The notes beneath the pieces were generated by a model. The model did not search any database. It was not told where the DNA came from and saw only the letters and a program-made list of their open reading frames with translations. The position numbers and the translations under genes were made by a program. A stretch of 64,000 nucleotides of DNA from Budorcas taxicolor (lineage: Eukaryota; Chordata; Mammalia; Artiodactyla; Bovidae), in the NCBI RefSeq assembly GCF_023091745.1, contig NC_068912.1:71597067-71661066 (forward strand), read 5' to 3'. Position 1 is the stretch's first letter. The number at the start of each line of letters is the position of its first letter. This document shows positions 56,310 through 64,000 of this stretch, one piece after another.

Positions 56310-57105
56310 GGGTGCCCAATTTCACCACTACTATTCAACATAGTTCTGGAAGTTTTGGCCACAGCAATCAGAGAAGAAAAAGAAATAAACAGAATCCAAA
56401 TTGGAAACAAAGAAGTAAAACTCTCACTGTTTGCAGATGACATGATCCTCTACATAGAAAACCCTAAAGACTCCACCAGAAAACTACTAGAGCTAATCAA
56501 TGAATATAGTAAAGTTGCAGGATATAAAATCAACACACAGAAATCCCTTGCATTCCTATACACTAATAATGAGAAAGTAGAAAAAGAAATTAAGGAAACA
56601 ATTCCATTCACCATTGCAACGAAAAGAATAAAATACTTAGGAATATATCTACCTAAAGAAACTAAAGACCTATATATTTAAAACTATAAAACACTGATGA
56701 AAGACATCAAAAAGGACACTAATAGATGGAGAAATATGCCATGTTCATGGATCAGAAGAATCAATACAGTGAAAATGAGTATTCTACCCAAAGCAATCTA
56801 CAGATTCAATGCAATCCCTATCAAGCTACCAGCGGTATTTTTCACAGAACTAGAACAAATAATTTCAAGATTTGTATGAAAATACAAAAAAACCTCTAAT
56901 AGCCAAAGCAATCTTGAGAAAGAAGAATGGAACTGGAGGAATCAACTTGCCTGACTTCAGGCTCTACTACAAAGCCACAGTCATTAAGACAGTATGGTAC
57001 TGGCACAAAGACAGAAATATAGATCAATGGAACAAAATAGAAAGCCCAGAGATAAATCCACACACCTATGGACACCTTATCTTCGACAAAGGAGGCAAGA
57101 ATATA
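56310..57105 (+). pseudogene. L1 ORF2 reverse transcriptase segment (inverted 5' segment)
   Basis: Plus-strand frames 56295-56681, 56697-56879 and 56872-57123. Seen are GCPISPLLFNIVLEVLA, the catalytic FADD box at 56430-56441 (LSLFADDMILYIEN), and later GGINLPDFRLYYKATVIK and HLIFDKGGKNI. In-frame stops near 56681 and 56879 end the frames. The catalytic residues are present but the domain is incomplete. Confidence 0.92.
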
Positions 57106-57712
57106 CATTTGTGTCATTTTTAAAATTAGAAAATATGTATGAGCCACATCTTTTGATATTTGTTATTCTCTGCCTGACTTCAGTTAGAATGATAATCTCT
57201 AGGACGATCTATGTTGCTGCAAATGGCATCATTTTATTCTTTTTGTATCTGAGTAGTATTCTAGTGCATATATGTACCATATCTTCTTAATCTACTCCTC
57301 TGTTGATGAACTTTTATAAACATTTAGGTTGCTTCCATTTCCTGGCTATTTTAAATGGTGTTGCAATGAATATTCAGTAACATAATTCTTTCTGAATTAT
57401 GGTTTTCTCAAGATATAAGCCCAGCAATGGAATTGATGTATCATGTGGTAGTTCCTTTTTAGTTTTTTAAGGTGCCTCCAAACCAATCTTCATGTTTGTT
57501 ATATCAATTTACATTCCTACCAACAATGCAAGAGGTGTCCCTTTTCTTCACACCCTCTCCAGCATTAACTGTGGATTTTTTAATGATGGTCACTATGACT
57601 GGTGTGAGGTGGTATTTCAATATAATTTTGATTTACAAATCTAATCACATGGACCAGAGCCTTGTCTAACTCAATGAAACTAAGCCATGCCCTGTGGGGC
57701 CATACAAGAGTC

Positions 57713-57729
57713 GGGGGGGGGGGGGGGGG
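57713..57729 (+). repeat. (G)17 tract in the BovB 5' UTR
   Basis: Seventeen G in a row between agagtc and ttatggtgaagag. Confidence 0.95.
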
Positions 57730-58037
57730 TTATGGTGAAGAGGTCAGACAGAATGTGGTTCACTGGAGAAGGGAATGGCAAACCACTTCAGTATTCTTGC
57801 CTTGAGAACCCCATGAACAGTATGAAAAGGCAAAATGATAAGATACTGAAAGGGGAACTCTCCAAGTCGGTAAGTGCCCAATATGCTACTGGAGATCAGT
57901 GGAGAAATAACTCCAGAAAGAATGAAGGGATGGAGCCAGAGCAAAAACAATACCCAGTTGTGGATGTGACAGGTGATAGAAGCAAGGTTTAATGCTATAA
58001 AGAGCAATATTGCATAGGAACCTGGAATGTTGGGTCC

Positions 58038-60841
58038 ATGAATCAAGGCAAATTGGAACTGATCACACAGGAGATGGCAAGAGTGAACGTCGACATTCTA
58101 GGAATTGGCGAACTAAAATGGACTAGAATGGATGAATTTTACTCAGATGACCATTATATCTACTACTACGGGCAGGAATCCCTCAGAAGAAATAGAGTAG
58201 CTATCATGTTCAACAAAAGAGTCTGATGCAGTACTTGGATGCAATCACAAAAACGACAGAATGATCTCTGTTCGTTTCCAAGGCAAACCATTCAATATCA
58301 CAGTAATCCAAGTCTATGCCCCAAAAAGTAATGCTGAAGAAGCTGAGGCTGAATGGTTCTATGAAGACCTACAAGACTTTTTAGAACTAACACCCAAAAA
58401 AGATGTCCTTTTCATTATAAGGGCCTGGAATGCAAAAGTAGGAAGTCAGGAAACACCTGGGGTAACAGGCAAATTTGGCCTTGGAATACAGAACGAAGCA
58501 GAGCAAAGAATAACAGAGTTTTGCCAAAAGAACACACTGGTCATAGCAAACACTCTCTTCCAATAACACAAGAGAAGACTCTACACATGGACATCACCAG
58601 ATGGTCAACACAGAAATTAGATTGATTATATTCTTTGCAGCCAAAAATGGAGAAGCTCTATATAGTCAACAAAAACAAGGCCAGGAGCTGACTGTGGCTC
58701 AGATCATGAACTCCTTATTGCCAAATTTAGACGTAAATTGAAGAAAGTAGGGAAAACCAGTAGGCCATTCAGGTATGACCTAAATCAAATCCCTTATGAT
58801 TATACAGTGGAAGTGAGAAATAGATGTAAGGGCCTAGATCTGATAGAGTGCCTGATGAATTATGGAATGAGGTTTGTGACATTGTACAGAGACAGGAATC
58901 AAGATCATCCCCATAGAAAAAAAATGCAAAAAGCAAACTGGCTGTCTGGGGAGGCCTTACAAATAGCTGTGAAAAGAAGAGAAGTGAAAAGCAAAGGAGA
59001 AAAGGAAAGATATAAGCATCTGAATGCAATGTTCCAAAGAATAGCAAGGAGAGATAAGAAAGCCTTCTTCAGTGATCAATGCAAAGAAACAGAAGAAAAC
59101 AACAGAATGGGAAAAACTAGAGCTCTCTTCAAGAAAATTAGAGATACCAAGGGAACATTTCATGCAAAGATGGGCTCAATAAAGGACAGAAATGGTAGGG
59201 ACCTAACAGAAGCAGAAGATATTAAGAAGAGGTGGCAAGAATACACGGAAGAACTGTACAAAAAAGATCTTCATGACCCAGATAATGATGATGGTGTGAT
59301 AACTCATCTAGAGCCAGACATTCTGGAATGTGAAGTCAAGTGTGCCTTAGGAAGCATCACTATGAACAAAGCTACTGGAGGTGATGGCATTCCAGTGGAG
59401 CTATTTCAAATCCTGAAAGATGATGCTGTGAAAGTGCTGTACTCAATATGCTGGAAATTTGGAAAACTCAGCAGTGGTCACAAGACTGGAAAAGGTCAGT
59501 TTTCATTCCAATTTCAAAGAAAAGCAATACCAAAGAATGCTCAAACTACCGCACAGTTGCACTCATCTCACATGCTAGTAAAGTAATGCTCAAAATTCTC
59601 CAAGCCAGGCTTCAGCAGTACGTGTGCCATAAACTTCCAGATGTTCAATCTGGTTTTAGGAAAGGCAGAGGAACCAGAAATTAAATTGCCAACATCGGCT
59701 GGATCATGGAAAAAGCAAGAGAGTTCCAAAAAACATCAATTTCGGCTTTGTTGACTAATCCAAAGCCTTTGACTGTGTGGATCACAATAAACTGTGGAAG
59801 ATTTTGAAAGAGATGGGAATACCAGACTACCTGACCTGGTTTTTGAGAAACCTATATGCAGGTCAGGAAGCAAGAGTTAGAATTGGACATGTCACAACAG
59901 AGTTATTCCAAATAAGAAAAGGAGTACGTCAAGGCTGTATATTGTCACCCTGCTTATTTAACTTATATCCAGAGGGCATCATGAGAAACGCTGGGTTGGT
60001 AGAAACAGAAGCTGGAATCAAGATTGCTGGGAGAAATATCAATAACCTCAGATATGCAGATGACAACACCCTTATGGCAGAAGGTGAAGAGGAATTAAAA
60101 AGCCTCCTGATGAAAGTGAAAGAGGAGAGTAAAAAGTTGGCTTGAAGCTCAACATTTAGAAAACGAAGATCATGGCATCTGGTCTCATCACTTCATGGGA
60201 AATAGATGGGGAAACAGTGGAAACTGTGTCACTCTTTAATTTTTTTTGTGTTTTTTTTTTGGGGGGGGGGCGGTGGGGAGGTCCAAAATCACTGTAGATG
60301 GTGAATGCAGCCATGAAATTAGAAGAAGCTTACTCCTTGGAAGGAAAGTTACGGCCAACCTAGATAGCATATTCAAAAGCAGACACATTACTTTGCCAAC
60401 AAAAATCTGTCTAGTCAAGGCTATTGTTTTCCAGTGTTCATGTATGGATGTGAAAGTTGGACTATGAAGAAAGCTGAACACTGAAGAATTGATGCTTTTG
60501 AAGTGTGGTGTTGGAGAAGACTCTTGAGAGTTCCTTGGACTGCAAGAATATCCAACCAGTCCATTCTAAAGGTGATAAGTCCTGCTTGTTCTTTCAAAGG
60601 ACTGATGCTAAAGATGAAAATCCAATACTTAGGCCACCTGATGCAAAGAGTTGACTCATTGGAAAAGACTCTGATGCTGGGAGGGATTGGTGGCCAGAGG
60701 AGAAGGGGACGACAGAGGTTGAGATGGCAGGATCTCATCACCGGCTCATTGGACTTGAGTTTGGGTGATCTCCGGGAGTTGGTGATGGACAGGGAGGCCT
60801 GGCATGCTGTGATTCATGTGGTTGCAAAGAGTGGGACATGA
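58038..60841 (+). pseudogene. BovB endonuclease-reverse transcriptase ORF, broken (copy C)
   Basis: Frames in order: 58038-58226 (MARVNVDILGIGELKWTRMD), 58261-58566 (VQVYAP-type block, then RAWNAKVGSQE where a G-D pair is expected), 58738-59586 (282 codons of linker to early RT), 59448-59684, 59777-60145, 60246-60467 and 60503-60841. The box YADD at 60053-60064 is intact. In-frame stops include TAA at 58564-58566 and TAG at 58618-58620, the latter shared with copy B. More broken than copy A. Confidence 0.92.
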
Positions 60842-61019
60842 CTAAATGACTGAACTGAACTGATAATTAGTGATTTTGAGCATCTTCTGATATGCCTTCT
60901 GTCCATCTGTATGTCTTGAGAAAAAACTGCTTTAAAAGATAATTTATTTATAGCCATAAAAATTTCAAAGAAATTTAATACAGAGAACAAATACACTTGT
61001 TTTTCTTCTTTTTTCCTGT

Positions 61020-61220
61020 ATGGTCTTCCCTGATGGCTCAGCTGGTAAAGAATCTGCGTGCAATATGTGAGACCTGGGTTCGATCTCTGGGTTGGGAAGA
61101 TCCACTGGAGAAAGGAACAACTACCCACTCCAGTATTCTGGCCTGGAGAATTCCATGGACTGTATAGTACATGAGCTCACAAAAAGTCAGACACAACTGA
61201 GCAACATTCACTTTCACTTT
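61020..61220 (+). mobile_element. Bov-tA SINE
   Basis: tggtcttccctgatggctca, gggttcgatctctgggttgg, and the end gtcagacacaactgagcaac. Confidence 0.92.
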
Positions 61221-61504
61221 TCATTTTTCCTATACATAATACATTTGATAATACTAATAATGGGATATGCAATATAATTTATATTTATTTGTATAATGAT
61301 ATTGAATTTATATTTTTGAAAATTGGCAAAAAATCATATTATATTATTCATATGTATTTGTTTCAATCAAAGTTACACATGAATGTGGCTTTAAACAGCT
61401 ATATAAATGATTCTGACTAAAATTAATTGCCTACTATAATCTTTCTTTCCTGCTGAATAGAACAGAAAATTCTGAAGAAAATACAAAAAGCAATTAGCTA
61501 ACAG
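61221..61504. other. No recognised feature
   Basis: AT-rich interval between the SINE and the L1 5' end. Confidence 0.45.
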
Positions 61505-61595
61505 AGAAGATTCTGGGATGATAGTGTCATAGGAAGCATCAGGAATTTGTCTCCCCATCTAAATAATAATCACACTGGCAGAATTAGCCTGATGT

Positions 61596-62228
61596 ATAGT
61601 TGTCGTTCGTCACTAACTTCATGTCTAACTCTTTGCAACTCCTTGGACTACAGCATGCCAGGTTTCCTTGTCCTTCACTATCTCCCAGAGTTTGCTCAAA
61701 CTCGTGTCCACTGAGTTGGTGACACCATCCAACCATCTCATCCTCTATTGCTCCCCTTTCCTCCGTCCCTCAATCTTTCGCAGCATCAGGGTCTTTTTGC
61801 ATGAGGTGTCAAAGTATTGGAGCTTCAGCTTTATCATCAGTCCTTCCAATGTGTATTCAGGATTGATTTCCATTAGGATTGACTGGTTTGATCTTGCTAT
61901 CCAAAGGACTCTCAAAAGTCTTCTCCAGCACCACAATTCAAAAGCATCAATTTGATGCTCAGCCTTCTTTATGGTCCAACTCTCACATCCACACATGACT
62001 ACTGGAAAAACCATAGCTTTGACTATATGGACCTTTGTTGGCAAGTGATGTCTCTGCTTTTTAATACACTGTCTAGGTTTGTCATAACTTTTCTTCCAGT
62101 TTCATGGCTTCAGTCACCATCCACAGTTATTTTGGAGTCCAAGAAAAGAAAATCTGCCACTGTTTCCATTTTCCCCCATCTATTCGCCATGAAGTGATGG
62201 GACCAGATGCCATGATCTTAGTTTTTTC
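61596..62228 (-). mobile_element. BovB 3' fragment (633 bp)
   Basis: Antisense from the tail (tcgtcactaacttcatgtct) to tgatgggaccagatgccatg. It lies within an 8-bp duplication, cctgatgt, at 61588-61595 and 62229-62236. Several short deletions are seen, such as the loss of the start-proximal histidine block near 62098. Confidence 0.93.
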
Positions 62229-62351
62229 CCTGATGTGACCATTTTGTAATTCTGGAGTGTATAGAAGGATTGCATTTTGCGAGGAAGACTTGGAGGATAA
62301 CTTGAGACTAATTTCTGTTAATTTCAGCTCTTAACACATTAGCAGCTACCC

Positions 62352-62618
62352 TTATTCCACCCAAGACCTGTGGTAGGTAGTTGGGCACATAGTCCTTGAA
62401 CAGCTTACACACAGCTTGCAAGGGGTAAGGTTTGAAAAATAGAACCTATCTTCCAAATAAGTGGGATCTATGCTTTGATTGTTGTTTCTGATCACAAAGG
62501 TACAGATTGCAAGCCCAGTGTACATTTTTATTACTCTTCCTTCCATGTTGCAAACTCCTCCCTCTATAGCTGAAATGACTTCTAGGAAATTTAAAGTTCC
62601 AGTGCCTTTTCTCTCCAT
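62352..62618 (-). other. 88-codon antisense open frame in the L1 5' UTR
   Basis: A minus-strand frame, MERKGTGTLNFLEVISAIEG at its start and PTTYHRSWVE at its end, lies antisense to the L1 5' UTR. Primate L1s have an unrelated short antisense frame (ORF0) in their 5' UTR. No homology to it is claimed. It could be chance in a region of moderate composition. Confidence 0.35.
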
Positions 62619-63029
62619 GCTCTATATTTTTAAAAACATTTTTTTTCTTTTTTTGTGAGTCATATTTTAAAGACTAGGATATACAGAAGCAAATACATAA
62701 ACAGAGGAAATGAGGAAATAATCATACAAGCCCAGGAAAAGATGCAGACTTAGAAAAGACCAAAGAACACCTGACTTTTACACCTCAGGTGATACTTATT
62801 TAGTACAGAAACAGCTCACAATAATACAAAATAAAGATATAAGAATTTTAAAAAGTAGTAACAAAAAAACAGCAAACCTTGTTGAACAAGAAGAATCTGA
62901 TTTCCAGAGTTAGCTTGCTATTAAATATAAATGTCCGGTTTTCAACAAAAAGCCACAAGGTATTCTAAAAAGTAGAAACTTATAGTACAAACAAAGGAAA
63001 AAATAGATTTAAATAACCAATACTATACT

Positions 63030-63288
63030 ATACTAAGTCACTTCAGTCATGTCCGACTCTGTGTGACCCCATAGATGGCAGCCCACCAGGCTCCCCCATC
63101 CCTGGGATTCTCCAAGCAAGAACACTGGAGTGGGTTGCCATTTCCTTCTCCAATGCATGAAAGTGAAAAGTGAAAATGAAGTCGCTCAGTCGTGTCCAAC
63201 TCTTCGCGACCCCATGGACTGCAGCCTACCAGGCTCCTCCATCCATGGGATTTTCCAGGCAAGAGGACTGGAGTGGGGTGCCATCACA
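63030..63288 (-). mobile_element. Bov-A2 SINE (dimer)
   Basis: First monomer from ctaagtcacttcagtcatgt, linker gcatgaaagtgaaaagtgaa, second monomer from tcgctcagtcgtgtccaact to actggagtggggtgccatca. It interrupts the old L1 between its 5' UTR and ORF1. Confidence 0.94.
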
Positions 63289-63406
63289 GAAACCTGGAAA
63301 AGGCCCACCAGCAGATCAATTTAGAAAAACTTTAAAACAGCTGTTTGACAATGTTTAAATAAACAAAAAAATATGTAAGTAAGCTAGAGAATGATTAATA
63401 AGCAAA

Positions 63407-63856
63407 GTGGAAATATCAATAAAGAGAAAATATTGCAAAAGAAAAAATCTGGACTTGAAAAGTACAATCTCTAAAATTAAAAATTTCTTAGCGGTATTGG
63501 AATACAGATTTGTCCAAGGAGAAGAAATAATCAGTGAACTTGAAGATGGAAAATGGAAATTATTCATTATAATGAACATAAAAAAGGCTGAAAAAGTAAT
63601 CAGAGTCCAAGAAAATCATGAGACACAAACAAACAGATCCAAATATTCATTGTGGGAGCTCGAGAGAGAAAAGGTAGAGGAAACAATGCTTGTAAACTTC
63701 CCAGATTTAATAAAAGACATTAATAAAAATATCAAAGAAGTTCAACAAATTCCAAATATTATTAACTCCAAAAGGAACACACCTAGACATTTTAGTCAAT
63801 CTTTAGAAACTAAAAGAAAGAAAAAGAGAGTCTTGCAATCAGCAAGAGAGAAATGA
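63407..63856 (+). pseudogene. L1 ORF1 remnant, 149 codons open
   Basis: L1 RNA-binding protein of an old subfamily. The translation has a charged coiled-coil-like N-terminal part, then SLWELEREKVEETMLVNFPD, IKEVQQIPNIINSKRNTPRH and KKKRVLQSAREK, after which it stops at 63854-63856. The remaining C-terminal RNA-binding text continues out of frame to the window edge (gagcagatttctcatcaaaa). Confidence 0.8.
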
Positions 63857-64000
63857 CTTATCACATACAAGAAATCATTAAAATATTATGAGCAGATTTC
63901 TCATCAAAAATAGTGAGGTTAGAGATCAGTGGACCAATATATTCAAAGTGCTAAAAAAGTTAACCAAGAATCCTATATCACTTAAAAATGTTCTTCAGGA

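Larger units (their letters stand above)
54957..57105 (-). mobile_element. 5'-inverted (twin-primed) L1
   Basis: 54957-56309 is antisense L1 3' end. 56310-57105 is sense L1 ORF2 from just upstream in the element. The sense part ends at GGKNI and the antisense part begins at NWSTTCKRM, leaving only about 43 bp of L1 unrepresented. A 16-bp duplication, catttgtgtcattttt, brackets the whole (54941-54956 and 57106-57121). Confidence 0.95.
57640..60863 (+). mobile_element. BovB (RTE) LINE copy C
   Basis: A 3.2-kb plus-strand BovB starting in the 5' UTR (aatctaatcacatggaccag) and ending gactgaactgaactgat. It lies within the old L1. Comparison with L1 order suggests a few bases lost at the site, and no duplication. 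Two homopolymer expansions mark it (57713-57729 and 60251-60270). Confidence 0.95.
54495..60925 (-). mobile_element. Old host L1 (3' UTR to ORF2 C-terminus) in four pieces
   Basis: Pieces in order: 54495-54672 (tatacagtaggtccttgttg), 54884-54956 (aataagtttgcttcagtacc), 57106-57640 (gataatctctaggacgatct, gttgatgaacttttataaac) and 60864-60925 (gtgattttgagcatcttctg). Read together they follow the antisense order of one L1 tail, interrupted by a SINE, another L1 and a BovB. Confidence 0.85.
61505..64000 (+). mobile_element. Old L1, plus strand, 5' UTR and ORF1 (runs off the window)
   Basis: The 5' end is near 61505 (gaagattctgggatgatagt, tcacactggcagaattagcc). The 5' UTR continues after the BovB fragment (ttctggagtgtatagaagga) to gtccggttttcaacaaaaag, followed after the Bov-A2 by ORF1. 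Landmarks match the order of old mammalian L1s. Confidence 0.8.

Overview
This window is mammalian nuclear DNA from a ruminant, most likely a bovid. The diagnostic signs are three near-complete BovB (RTE-type) LINEs, many BovB 3' fragments, about thirty Bov-tA/Bov-A2 SINEs, CHR-type SINEs, and an L1 whose 5' end reads like ruminant L1. I could not separate cattle, sheep, goat or buffalo. I found no convincing host exon, tRNA, rRNA or other conventional gene. Every long reading frame I could interpret is a retroelement remnant. The window therefore reads as an intergenic or deep-intronic retrotransposon-rich stretch, and I see no undescribed cellular system in it. What it offers is a clear record of nested retrotransposition. 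Names of repeat families come from pattern recognition, without a database search.

Layout. 1-8512: a minus-strand L1 (ORF2 endonuclease end, ORF1, long 5' UTR with ~500-bp tandem repeats) split by a plus-strand 3.1-kb BovB at 1043-4140. 8740-13560: mostly unrecognised DNA with SINEs, two MIR fragments and an ancient repeat. 13573-17612: a BovB/Bov-tA chimera, then a 3.3-kb minus-strand BovB bracketed by 32-bp target-site duplications (TSDs). 17700-23110: a CHR SINE, a decayed L1 interrupted by a solo LTR, and a second LTR-like repeat. 23180-25990: tail-to-tail BovB fragments and SINEs. 27731-28190: a MaLR/MLT1-type LTR. 28640-33731: a decayed minus-strand endogenous retrovirus (ERV) with two divergent LTRs, parts of gag and reverse transcriptase (RT), and later BovB/SINE insertions. 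34341-46096: scattered SINEs, BovB 3' fragments, MIR/L2 fragments, a telomere-like array at 37463-37510 and microsatellites. 47220-49390: an old L1 3' UTR with a Bov-A2 SINE and a younger L1 carrying a 312-codon ORF2 C-terminus. 50676-52200: SINEs and an old plus-strand L1 tail. 52200-54494: the largest stretch without recognised repeats. 54495-60925: a nest in which an old minus-strand L1 holds a Bov-tA SINE, a 5'-inverted (twin-primed) L1 and a 3.2-kb BovB. 61505-64000: an old plus-strand L1 (5' UTR and ORF1) with a BovB fragment and a Bov-A2 inside it; it runs off the window.

How the parts relate. BovB encodes an APE-type endonuclease and a reverse transcriptase, and by established knowledge its machinery is thought to mobilise the Bov-A/Bov-tA SINEs that share its end sequences. 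L1 supplies a separate, poly(A)-primed machinery. None of the three long BovB copies, neither L1 and not the ERV is coding-competent here: all carry frameshifts, stops or lost active-site residues. About a quarter of the window is BovB-derived by my count of the segments listed.
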